Shown piece after piece: positions 1 through 7,433 of a DNA stretch of 64,000 nucleotides (the stretch's first letter is position 1; each line of letters opens with the position of its first letter). The notes under the pieces were generated by a model that did no database searches, was not told the origin of the DNA, and saw only the letters and a list, made by a program, of their open reading frames with translations. Origin of the DNA: Oscillospiraceae bacterium. Its GTDB lineage: Bacteria; Bacillota; Clostridia; Oscillospirales; Ruminococcaceae. The stretch covers positions 126,282-190,281 of the forward strand of contig JAAVID010000006.1 of NCBI GenBank assembly GCA_014799395.1, in the 5' to 3' direction. The position numbers and the translations under genes are program-made.

Positions 1-532
1 ATTTGGATAGCCAGTTTTCGGGGTCTCCGTGAGCGCTTGCGTAGCCGCGCTTGTTCGCTTCCTTGTGGGAGACGACGTTCTCCAGCTTAATGGACGGATA
101 TTGCCCGATAAGCTCCGCGCAGACCTTTGCCATAATGTCGAACGCCTGCTCGAAATAGGTCTTGTCGGTAAGCCCGTCCTCCGCTATCTCGAATTGAATG
201 TACGCGGGGTCGTAGTTGTACGAGCCGTTTTTCCCCGAGCCGCAGCCCCAGCAGCATATGTCATAGGGCAGTATCTGCGCCGCCTTGACCTCGCCGTTTT
301 TGTCCTTTCCGACGACCCCGTGAGGAGTTACGTCGTTGCTGTTTTCGCCGCCGAAATAGTTCTTGTTGGGATTTACGCCGCAAATATCGGGCGCGTTGAC
401 GTAACGCTTCAAATTCGGATTGTTCGCGCCCGTAGAGTGTACCACGATACCCTCGGGAACGCCCTTTGGCATTTTTTTTGCCGCCTTGAAGCAGTCGGAA
501 AAATCCGCTATCGCTTTAAATGTCGTCGCCAT
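1..532 (-). CDS. Phage endolysin, N-acetylmuramoyl-L-alanine amidase (partial)
   Basis: The C-terminus lies beyond the left edge of the window. About 177 residues are visible. They show an amidase_2-like fold: an early IVVHSTGANNP segment (zinc-ligand His), a Cys-rich PYDICCWGCGSG stretch, and HKEANKRGYASAHGDPENW, which carries the second His and the usual catalytic HxDP-like region. Enzymes of this family cut the amide bond between muramic acid and L-Ala in peptidoglycan and lyse the host at the end of phage growth. The ATG at 532 has GAGGAAG just upstream and overlaps the end of the holin gene by 17 bases, which fits a lysis cassette. There is no signal peptide, as expected for a holin-released endolysin. 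Confidence 0.85.
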   Translation of the reverse strand, partial: MATTFKAIADFSDCFKAAKKMPKGVPEGIVVHSTGANNPNLKRYVNAPDICGVNPNKNYFGGENSNDVTPHGVVGKDKNGEVKAAQILPYDICCWGCGSGKNGSYNYDPAYIQFEIAEDGLTDKTYFEQAFDIMAKVCAELIGQYPSIKLENVVSHKEANKRGYASAHGDPENWLSK

Positions 533-728
533 TGCTTCCTCCCTTGCCGTCCGCAAGCCCCTCGCCGAGCACATAGCCGACGACCGCCGCGCCGCTCAAA
601 ATAGCGCCGCTTATCTTATCGGCGGTCTCCTGCGAGCCGTTGCCGAGAACGATAAGCCCCGCGACAAATCCCGCGATACTCACCCAGAGTTTACGGCTTG
701 TCAGTTTTCTTTTCCAATCGATTTTCAT
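516..728 (-). CDS. Phage holin (small membrane protein)
   Basis: This is a 70-residue protein with a short basic start (MKIDWKRKL) and two hydrophobic stretches (about residues 13-30 and 40-57) joined by a polar loop. It ends in a charged tail. This matches small phage holins of the phi-LC3/Phage_holin_1 type, which form holes in the cytoplasmic membrane and let the endolysin out. It sits directly before the amidase and overlaps it, which is the classic order. Assignment rests on size, topology and position rather than a catalytic motif. Confidence 0.75.
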   Translation of the reverse strand: MKIDWKRKLTSRKLWVSIAGFVAGLIVLGNGSQETADKISGAILSGAAVVGYVLGEGLADGKGGSNGDDI

Positions 729-740
729 AGTGTACCCTCC

Positions 741-974
741 TTAGTTATGTGGTTTGTGATACTGTTTAAGTTCGTTAACGTCCTGCTCAATATCGTTAAG
801 GCGTTGTTCCACAAGCGGCATTCTCTGTGCGAACCGGTTGTGTTCCTCAACCTTTTTTTCGAGCTGCTCGATACGGTAAGCCGTCAGCTTGGACGACACC
901 AGAATACCCCCGAGAGACCCGCCGAGCGTACCGATAAGCGACAATACAGCCACAATAATTGCCGTAATGTCCAA
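741..974 (-). CDS. XhlA-like phage membrane/coiled-coil protein
   Basis: This 77-residue protein has one N-terminal hydrophobic span (about residues 5-28, rich in Gly and Leu), then a charged coiled coil (LEKKVEEHN through NDIEQDVNEL). This is the layout of haemolysin XhlA/BhlA-type proteins next to phage holins, which are thought to assist membrane lesion formation. I chose the TTG at 974 because GGAGGT lies 8 bases upstream. A longer in-frame reading from 1034 has no ribosome site and would run through the preceding small gene. The start follows the stop of the 34-residue gene by one base. Confidence 0.65.
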   Translation of the reverse strand: MDITAIIVAVLSLIGTLGGSLGGILVSSKLTAYRIEQLEKKVEEHNRFAQRMPLVEQRLNDIEQDVNELKQYHKPHN

Positions 975-975
975 A

Positions 976-1080
976 TCAGTCCACCTCCAACAGCTTGGCG
1001 ACCTCGCCGCGCAATTTTTCGGGAACGCTTTCAAGGGTCTTAAGCCCTTGCTTTATAAGATTTGCGTAAATATTTGCCAT
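976..1080 (-). CDS. Small phage protein, CD1375/XkdX-like
   Basis: This is a 34-residue gene reading MANIYANLIKQGLKTLESVP and ending VAKLLEVD. The pattern (IYxxLIKxGxKTLxxVPexLrxEV) is that of small proteins between the tail genes and lysis cassette of many Firmicutes prophages (CD1375/XkdX type). Their role is unknown. An AGGTGTGATGTAA-like region upstream supplies the ribosome site, and the stop sits one base before the next start, so the two are probably translationally coupled. Confidence 0.6.
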   Translation of the reverse strand: MANIYANLIKQGLKTLESVPEKLRGEVAKLLEVD

Positions 1081-1085
1081 TTACA

Positions 1086-1352
1086 TCACACCTCCGTTTT
1101 TTCGTACAGCCTGCAAAGCGCAAGCTGTATATTCGTGATCTGTTCCGCAAGCCGTTCGCTTTCGGCGGCCTGCAATTTGATAAATTCGTTTTTATCGTAC
1201 CGAACCATATCGTACTCCCAGCCGACAAATTCGTTTTCCTCGCCGACGTTCTCCGCGACCTCGTGAATATTGGAATTCCTCCACACGCTGAACTCGTCGA
1301 TCTTAACGGGCTCGGGACGCACCGTTGAGCGTACGGTACCGTAGTCCCTCAT
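1086..1352 (-). CDS. Phage tail-end protein of unknown function
   Basis: An 88-residue protein. It starts at the ATG at 1352, which has GGGAGGTG upstream; an in-frame ATG eight codons earlier has no such site. It contains an aromatic, acidic middle (EFVGWEYDMVRYDKNEFI) and a C-terminal helix (ESERLAEQITNIQLALCRLYE). Similar proteins usually sit just before the XkdX-like gene in Firmicutes prophages. It is the most upstream phage gene here: only about 55 bases separate it from the terminator of the chromosomal HD-GYP gene, so no head or tail genes precede it. Confidence 0.5.
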   Translation of the reverse strand: MRDYGTVRSTVRPEPVKIDEFSVWRNSNIHEVAENVGEENEFVGWEYDMVRYDKNEFIKLQAAESERLAEQITNIQLALCRLYEKTEV

Positions 1353-1406
1353 TAGTTCACCTCCCTTCCGCTTCATATTAGCACGCCGTCAACTGCAAAA
1401 AACTGC

Positions 1407-1438
1407 ATAAAAAAACCTCCTTGGTTTTCCAAGGAGGT
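1407..1438 (-). terminator. Rho-independent terminator of the HD-GYP gene
   Basis: A perfect 10-bp stem (1415-1424 with 1429-1438) with a four-base loop is followed on the minus strand by seven or more T residues. It lies 19 bases after the stop of the HD-GYP gene and separates it from the phage genes further along the same strand. Confidence 0.85.
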
Positions 1439-1456
1439 AAATATTATCGTTTGATT

Positions 1457-2572
1457 TTATGCCGAAGTGGAAGCCTGATAATCTCCGTTGTATATTCCCG
1501 TTACGGAGGTGGTGAGGAAGCGGAAGTCGTTCATAAGATCGAGTTCCTCGCCCGGGTGATCGCCCATTATGCGCACGGTCGGACGAAGAACGTTTGTACT
1601 GTGCGCGATAACAACGCCGTGCCTGCCGTCGGAAAGCTGAACCATAGTTCCGATAGGATAGGGATTGAACGCGCGGAGGAACGCCTGCGCTACCCCGAGG
1701 TCGAAATGCACTCCGCTTCCGCCGAGTATGTACTCCTCCGTCTCCGCGACCGACCACGGCACGCGGTAAGGGCGGTTGGAGGTCAGCGCGTCAAACACGT
1801 CGCAAACGGTGAGGATACGCGCGATAAGCGGTATTTTCTCTCCCGCGAGCCCCGTCGGATAGCCCGTTCCGTCGTATTTTTCCTGGTGGAACAGTACGCC
1901 CGACATAATGTTCGAGCTGAAATTTCCGCCGTTTTTGAGTATATTGTAACCGATAAGAGGGTGACGTTTTATCTCCTCAAATTCCTCGTTTGTGAGCTTT
2001 CCGGGCTTGATAATAATATCGTGGTCGATATTCGACTTTCCTATATCGTGAAGAAGCCCCGACACAACGACTTCCTTAGTCTCCTCGGGAGACATTCCGA
2101 GCTCGCCGCATACGCTCGCCGAGAGCATTGAAACTCTCAGACAGTGCTTGTAGGTGTAGTCGTCGTAGTTCTGGAGCGCTATCATCTGATTGCCGAGGAA
2201 CGAAGAGTCGCTTGCAATATCGTTGATAATATCGTCCGCAATGCCGTCGACCTTTTGCGCGGCGGCTTGTGACAGCTCCTTTATCTCCTCGTTGCAGTCG
2301 AATATCTCGTCAAGGTCGGTCAGCGCCTTGCCGATACGGACATTGCGCTCGCGTTCAATATCCGCTTTTGTGGCGGGGTGCGCCGCCTCCTCAATGCCGC
2401 CGCCGACAATGCGTACGGTCTTAATGCCCTTTTCAACGAGCATTTCGATCATTCCCGAGGATAAGAACGTTCCCTTATTAAGAAGTGTCTGGTACTCTCT
2501 GGCAGTGGTGGAATCAACGTTTTCTGCGAGCTGCATTCCCTCGCGGAGCTTGTCAACCGGAACGATAAGCAT
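1457..2572 (-). CDS. HD-GYP domain cyclic-di-GMP phosphodiesterase
   Basis: This 371-residue cytoplasmic protein has an HD domain from about residue 135 (His-Asp pair 175-176 in LLHDIGK) and the extended HD-GYP signature HQEKYDGTGYP at 229-239, followed by CDVFDALTSNRPYR. HD-GYP enzymes hydrolyse cyclic di-GMP to pGpG or GMP using a di- or tri-metal site. The N-terminal 130 residues have no transmembrane span; they resemble the DUF3391-like leader found in stand-alone members. The start has AGGAGAT upstream. It follows the nucleotidyltransferase gene by 18 bases, so the two are probably cotranscribed. Confidence 0.9.
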   Translation of the reverse strand: MLIVPVDKLREGMQLAENVDSTTAREYQTLLNKGTFLSSGMIEMLVEKGIKTVRIVGGGIEEAAHPATKADIERERNVRIGKALTDLDEIFDCNEEIKELSQAAAQKVDGIADDIINDIASDSSFLGNQMIALQNYDDYTYKHCLRVSMLSASVCGELGMSPEETKEVVVSGLLHDIGKSNIDHDIIIKPGKLTNEEFEEIKRHPLIGYNILKNGGNFSSNIMSGVLFHQEKYDGTGYPTGLAGEKIPLIARILTVCDVFDALTSNRPYRVPWSVAETEEYILGGSGVHFDLGVAQAFLRAFNPYPIGTMVQLSDGRHGVVIAHSTNVLRPTVRIMGDHPGEELDLMNDFRFLTTSVTGIYNGDYQASTSA

Positions 2573-2590
2573 ATTATTTATCTCCTGTCT

Positions 2591-3490
2591 TTATACTAAG
2601 GGGGAAGTATAGACCCCTTGCTTCACATAATCTTCAAGCGTTCTGCGCGCGTCGGCGACCTCGCTTTCGTAGGTTATGCCGAACCATTTGCTGTCTGTGG
2701 GAATATCCAGCACCTTATAGCCGCGCGAGATTATCTCTTTTCCCACCGCCTCGGCGATAGTAAGCTCCGCTTTAAGCTCGTCTGGTTGTAAGTTATCGAG
2801 AAACTTGCGGAGCTGATGCGTCAGCACGGACATAAACCCGACGGTAAAGCCCCACATACTCATTGACGTTGTATCGTTATCGTTGAGCACGCGCTCATAG
2901 CCGTCGTACTTTCCGCGGATAACGCCGTTTTCGCGCTTTATCTGTTTGGTCTCCTCGACAAGCGTAAGCAGGTGGTTTTCATCGGTGCGGCAGATACCGC
3001 GGTTTACCGTGCCGTTTTCGGAGAGCGTGTTTTTCAGCAGGAAATCCACCGAACACCCGTCCGCCGTGGGATTTTTTAAGAAATTTCCAAGCTGCTTGAA
3101 CGCCGACGCGCCGTAAAAATCGTCGGCATTGATAACGGCAAAGTTGCCGTCGATAACGTCCTTGCAGCAGTACAGCGCCTGCGCCGTGCCCCACGGCTTT
3201 GTGCGCGAGGGAAAATCCTTTTCGCGTTTCGGCAGCTGATCGGGCGACTGAAAAACATAATCGACCTTAACGAGCTTTTCCACTCTCGCGCCGATCGTGC
3301 TTTTAAACATCTCCTCAATATCGCGCCGTATTATAAAAATAACGCGGTCGAAGCCGTTTTTCAGCGCGTCGTGGACCGAATAGTCTATCAGCAGTTCCCC
3401 ATTTGGTCCAAGCGGTTCGAGCTGTTTTATCCTGTCGCCGAAACGCGAGCCCATACCCGCCGCGAGCACTACTAAAGTTAAGTCCGACAT
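2591..3490 (-). CDS. Sugar-phosphate nucleotidyltransferase family protein
   Basis: A 299-residue protein with the nucleotide-binding start VLAAGMGSRFG (8-18), a conserved PWGTAQAL stretch near 99-106, and the metal-binding NADDFYG (121-127). These mark the GT-A-fold NTP_transferase family, which couples a nucleotide to a sugar phosphate or phosphocholine. The closest relatives by pattern are stand-alone nucleotidyltransferases often seen near choline kinase genes. The substrate cannot be told from the sequence. The start has AGGAGGC eight bases upstream. Confidence 0.75.
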   Translation of the reverse strand: MSDLTLVVLAAGMGSRFGDRIKQLEPLGPNGELLIDYSVHDALKNGFDRVIFIIRRDIEEMFKSTIGARVEKLVKVDYVFQSPDQLPKREKDFPSRTKPWGTAQALYCCKDVIDGNFAVINADDFYGASAFKQLGNFLKNPTADGCSVDFLLKNTLSENGTVNRGICRTDENHLLTLVEETKQIKRENGVIRGKYDGYERVLNDNDTTSMSMWGFTVGFMSVLTHQLRKFLDNLQPDELKAELTIAEAVGKEIISRGYKVLDIPTDSKWFGITYESEVADARRTLEDYVKQGVYTSPLV

Positions 3491-3508
3491 TTTTTCGCCT
3501 CCTGTTTT

Positions 3509-3997
3509 TTACTTGATATAACGAATATCCGTGACCGTAGCGCCGCCAACTTCGCATTTTATCGTATCGTCGGTCGGCGTAAAGCCGTGCTTTTTATAAA
3601 ACCTCGCCGCGCGTTCGTTGCCCTCGAGAACGTACAAATAAATCTTGTCGAATCCGCGCTCGTGAAGCTGATCCACCGCGTAGTCGAAAAGCTCTCCCGC
3701 ACAGCCTGTACCCCAAAATCGGGGTAGAGCGTACATCGTGTGAATTTCTCCCCAGCCGCTCATCTTCTCCTCAGCGGCTGGTCGCACGTGAACATGCGCG
3801 GCAATTCGCTCTCCATTGAGAATTACGAAGCTGCCCTCGTCAAAGAAATAGCTTTTCGGAGAACGGTCAACTATCTTCGAGGTCAGCCCGTCCAGAAAAT
3901 CCCGAGGCAGCAAACCCTTATAGCCCTCTTTCCACGCTGCGACGTACAGCGCGTCGACCTCGCGGATATCGTCCTCGGTCATTCTGCGGATAAGCAT
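3509..3997 (-). CDS. GNAT family N-acetyltransferase
   Basis: This 162-residue protein has the acetyl-CoA loop region RFWGTGCAGELF (93-104, a variant of RxxGxGxA/G) and the C-terminal N-x-x-A-x-RFYKKHGF signature (127-139). It transfers an acetyl group from acetyl-CoA to an amine, but the acceptor is unknown. The ATG at 3997 shares its A with the stop of valS, so it is translated right after valyl-tRNA synthetase in the same message. Confidence 0.85.
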   Translation of the reverse strand: MLIRRMTEDDIREVDALYVAAWKEGYKGLLPRDFLDGLTSKIVDRSPKSYFFDEGSFVILNGERIAAHVHVRPAAEEKMSGWGEIHTMYALPRFWGTGCAGELFDYAVDQLHERGFDKIYLYVLEGNERAARFYKKHGFTPTDDTIKCEVGGATVTDIRYIK

Positions 3998-6630
3998 TAC
4001 TTCAAACCCTCGATGCTCTCCAGTATCTTCCGCATTTTCTCCTCGGCTTTCGCGAGCTTAGCGCGCTCGTTTTCGATCTGCTGAGCGGGCGCTTTGGACA
4101 AAAATCCCTGATTGTTCAGCTTGCCCGAGAGGAAGTCTATGTCCTTCTGCGCGGCTTTCTTTTCCTTTTCGAGACGAGTAAGCTCCTTTTCTTTGTCAAC
4201 AAGCTCGCCCATGGGGATAAATACGCGTGCCGAATCGGTAACAACGGTTATCATTCCGTCGGTGTTCTCGGCTTTTTCAACGACGGTGAATTCACCCGCG
4301 CCCGCGAGCTTCTCAAAGAACGGCTGAGCGTTCTTGAAAATGTCGGCGAACCTGGTCTCAACAATCTCGGTGACCTTCTTTGACGGCGGAACGTTCATCT
4401 CGTTGCGCTGTACGCGGATAGCGCGGATAGTCTCGATCACGCGTGAGAACTCCTCTTTTTCCTTTGCGAAGTTGAGCGCTTCGTCATATTCGCACCACTT
4501 GGAGACCATAATGCTGTCGCTCTCGGACTGCGGCATGGACTGCCATATCTCCTCGGTGATAAACGGCATAAACGGGTGGAGGAGCTTCAGAATACCCGTC
4601 ATAATAAATACGAGAACGTTCTGCGCCGCAAGCGCCGTTGCTCCGCCTGCCGCGATTCTCGGCTTGGTAAGCTCGATATACCAGTCGCAGTAAATATCCC
4701 AGATAAAGTCGTAAAGGTTCTGTACCGCGATACCAAGCTCGTATGCTTCAAGGTTAGTGGTTACATTCTTTACAAGATCGTTGTAAAGCGACAGCACCCA
4801 CTTGTCCTCAACGGGCATATTTTCGGGGAGTTTTGCGCACTCGAAGTCCTCGGGGAGGTTCATAAGAATGTAGCGCGAGGCGTTCCAGAGCTTGTTTGCG
4901 AAGTTACGCGAGTTTGTGACCTTGGTCTCCGTCCAGCGCATATCGTTGCCGGGAGCGTTGCCCGTTACCAAGGTAAGGCGCAAAGCGTCCGCGCCGTATT
5001 TGTCGATAATATCAAGCGGGTCGACGCCGTTGCCGAGCGACTTGGACATTTTTCTTCCCAGCTCGTCGCGGACAAGACCGTGGATAAGCACGTCCTTGAA
5101 AGGCTTTTCGCCCGTGTGCTCCAGTCCCGAGAAGATCATTCTCGATACCCAGAACGTGATTATATCGTAGCCCGTAACCAATGTCTGCGTGGGATAAAAA
5201 TACTCATAATCGGGCGTTTTCTCGGGCCAGCCCAACGTCGAAAAAGGCCACAGCGCCGAGCTGAACCAGGTATCCAGAGTGTCCTCGTCCTGCTTTACCT
5301 CCGCGCCGCACCTCGGGCATTTGGTGATGTTGTCCAATGTTATCTCGGTGTGCTTGCAGTCGGGGTTCTGACAGTAGAACGCCGGGATTCTGTGACCCCA
5401 CCATATCTGACGGGAAATGCACCAGTCGCGGATATTTTCCATCCAGAACAGATAGCCGTTCTCAAAGCGCTTGGGAACGTAGCGAAGCTCGCCGCTCTTG
5501 ACAACGTCGATAGCGGGCTTTGCAAGCTCCTTCATCTTAACGAACCATTGCAGCGAAGCGGTAGGCTCGACGGTAGTGCCGCAGCGCTGACAGGTACCGA
5601 CATTGTGCTTATGCGGCTCGACCTTAACGAGCAGCCCCTGCGCCTCAAGGTCGGCTACCATAGCCTTGCGCGCCTCGTAGCGATCCATTCCCGCGTACTT
5701 TCCGCCAACGCCGTCCATTATCGTAGCGTCGTCGTTCATCATATGGATAACGGGCAAATTGTGGCGCTGACCGACCTCAAAGTCGTTGGGGTCGTGCGCG
5801 GGGGTTATCTTAACGCAGCCCGTACCGAATTCCATATCAACATATTCGTCCGCGACAACGGGTATCTCGCGGTCGGTAAGCGGCAGCTTCAACATCTTCC
5901 CGACGAGGTGAGTATACCGCTCGTCCTTGGGATTTACCGCGACAGCCGAGTCGCCGAGCAGCGTTTCGGGACGCGTGGTCGCGATCTCGACAAAGCCGCT
6001 TCCATCTGCGATAGGATAGTTGATATGCCAGAAAAAGCCGTCCTGCTCCTCATATTCGGTTTCGATATCCGAAATGGAGGTCTTGCAGTTGGGACACCAG
6101 TTGATGATACGCTCGCCGCGGTAGATAAGCCCTTTGCTGTGCAAGTCCATAAAGACCTTCTGAACAGCTTTCGAGCAGCCCTCGTCCATCGTGAACCGCG
6201 AACGGCTCCAGTCGCAGGACGTGCCCATTTTGCGCTGCTGCTCCTTTATTCTGCTGCCGTACTTGTCGTTCCACGCCCAAGCGCGTTCCATAAAGCCGTC
6301 GCGCCCGAGGTCGTATTTCGTTAAGCCCTCTTCTTTCATCGCCGAGACTATCTTCGCCTCGGTAGCCAGAGCCGCGTGATCGGTTCCGGGCAGCCAGAGC
6401 GCCGAGCAGCCCTGCATTCTCTTAAAGCGGATAAGTATATCCTGCAAGGTGCAGTCCAGCGCGTGACCCATATGGAGCTGCCCCGTGATGTTGGGCGGCG
6501 GCATTACTATCGTATAGGGAGTTTTCTTCGGGTCGCGCTCCGCCTTGAAGAAGCCGCCCTCCTCCCAGTATTTGTAAAGTCTGTCCTCGAAATCCTTCGG
6601 GGAGTATGTTTTCTCCAGTTCTTTTCTCAT
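3997..6630 (-). CDS. valS: Valyl-tRNA synthetase
   Basis: This 877-residue class I synthetase has the HIGH-type motif HMGH at residues 53-56 in PPPNITGQLHMGHA and the KMSKS motif at 527-531. It includes the CP1 editing insertion (about 150-350, which hydrolyses Thr-tRNAVal), paired zinc-like Cys motifs (CPNC, CQRCG, CPRCG), and a C-terminal coiled coil (about 810-877). It charges tRNAVal with valine in the cytoplasm. Length and motif order are normal for the family. AAGGACAT precedes the ATG. I found no T-box in the 107 bases upstream, unlike leuS in this window. Confidence 0.97.
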   Translation of the reverse strand: MRKELEKTYSPKDFEDRLYKYWEEGGFFKAERDPKKTPYTIVMPPPNITGQLHMGHALDCTLQDILIRFKRMQGCSALWLPGTDHAALATEAKIVSAMKEEGLTKYDLGRDGFMERAWAWNDKYGSRIKEQQRKMGTSCDWSRSRFTMDEGCSKAVQKVFMDLHSKGLIYRGERIINWCPNCKTSISDIETEYEEQDGFFWHINYPIADGSGFVEIATTRPETLLGDSAVAVNPKDERYTHLVGKMLKLPLTDREIPVVADEYVDMEFGTGCVKITPAHDPNDFEVGQRHNLPVIHMMNDDATIMDGVGGKYAGMDRYEARKAMVADLEAQGLLVKVEPHKHNVGTCQRCGTTVEPTASLQWFVKMKELAKPAIDVVKSGELRYVPKRFENGYLFWMENIRDWCISRQIWWGHRIPAFYCQNPDCKHTEITLDNITKCPRCGAEVKQDEDTLDTWFSSALWPFSTLGWPEKTPDYEYFYPTQTLVTGYDIITFWVSRMIFSGLEHTGEKPFKDVLIHGLVRDELGRKMSKSLGNGVDPLDIIDKYGADALRLTLVTGNAPGNDMRWTETKVTNSRNFANKLWNASRYILMNLPEDFECAKLPENMPVEDKWVLSLYNDLVKNVTTNLEAYELGIAVQNLYDFIWDIYCDWYIELTKPRIAAGGATALAAQNVLVFIMTGILKLLHPFMPFITEEIWQSMPQSESDSIMVSKWCEYDEALNFAKEKEEFSRVIETIRAIRVQRNEMNVPPSKKVTEIVETRFADIFKNAQPFFEKLAGAGEFTVVEKAENTDGMITVVTDSARVFIPMGELVDKEKELTRLEKEKKAAQKDIDFLSGKLNNQGFLSKAPAQQIENERAKLAKAEEKMRKILESIEGLK

Positions 6631-6698
6631 TGCTCTATGTCCTTTCTTAGTCTTTCTTAAGGAAATACCGAATAAACCGTTTATAGCTTTATTTTATA

Positions 6699-6729
6699 CG
6701 GTTTTCCCCGCCTTCGGCGGGGAAAACCG
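6699..6729. repeat. Short perfect hairpin repeat (family copy 1)
   Basis: A 14-bp perfect stem (6699-6712 with 6716-6729) closes a TTC loop. The arm is GGTTTTCCCCGCC. It sits between valS and the gene upstream of it and may act as a terminator or mRNA stabiliser, though no long T-run follows on either strand. Related hairpins occur at 11365-11397 and 39293-39325. Confidence 0.7.
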
Positions 6730-6737
6730 CCATTTGA

Positions 6738-7433
6738 TCAATCGTATTCCTCACAAATAAACCTGAAATCGTCCGTCTTTTTCGCCTTATCGAGAACGCG
6801 TTTCTTTATCCGTTCCTCGAAAGCCTCCACCGCCTTGCCGAACAGCATACTCCGAAAAATTCCGCTCGTACACATAAGCATAACGCCAAGCGTTTCGCGG
6901 TCGATCTCAAATCTGTTCTCAACGGGATAATTTCCGCTGTTGTCGGCGGAGGACGGCTCGCCGTACTTGTCAACGACCGCTTGTACCTCCTCGGCAGTCG
7001 CGGTCTTGACGGCGATATCAACGGCTTCTCCGTCGTAGAATTTCTCGACAAACAGCCGCGACAAAGTCTGCTTTTTCCCGACTATCTCTTTCGCGATCAT
7101 ATCCGCCTGTTCCTTAACAAACTTCAGCACGCCCCTCTCGGACTTGCTTATGTTCTTGAACCAAATGTAGAACAGCCGCGTACGTTCACCGTCGGAAAAC
7201 TCGACCTTATCAAGCGTACCCGTATCGTCGTAAACGGCGGTCAAACCATTCGGCATTAGCTCTCTCGGCACGGTATAGACCCGAACCTCGCTTCCTTCCA
7301 ACGGAGTATCGTAGGTCAGAAGCTGATATTTCTCGTCATAGCAAAGCGTTAAGGCTTCGCCGTCAACGGTATCAAGCTCATCGAATTTAAACGCGCCCGC
7401 CTTAAATTGAAGCGGAATGATATAATCAGCCAT
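6738..7433 (-). CDS. Hypothetical cytoplasmic protein
   Basis: This 231-residue protein is not recognised. It has no signal peptide or membrane span. The N-terminal half is beta-rich and acidic (LTLCYDEKYQLLTYD); the middle holds a charged helix (KFVKEQADMIAKEIVGKK), and the C-terminus is a basic helix that ends in a charged tail. Its ATG shares the last base of the rqcH stop (TAATG), which implies coupling to that ribosome-rescue gene. A functional link to quality control is only an inference from position. Confidence 0.6.
   Translation of the reverse strand: MADYIIPLQFKAGAFKFDELDTVDGEALTLCYDEKYQLLTYDTPLEGSEVRVYTVPRELMPNGLTAVYDDTGTLDKVEFSDGERTRLFYIWFKNISKSERGVLKFVKEQADMIAKEIVGKKQTLSRLFVEKFYDGEAVDIAVKTATAEEVQAVVDKYGEPSSADNSGNYPVENRFEIDRETLGVMLMCTSGIFRSMLFGKAVEAFEERIKKRVLDKAKKTDDFRFICEEYD

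Noticed and set aside
1380-1414. Phage attachment site
   Set aside because: The short stretch between the terminator and the phage genes has no tRNA end or direct repeat partner inside the window.
6631-6737. T-box upstream of valS
   Set aside because: No T-box motif or conditional terminator was found; only the short hairpin repeat is present.
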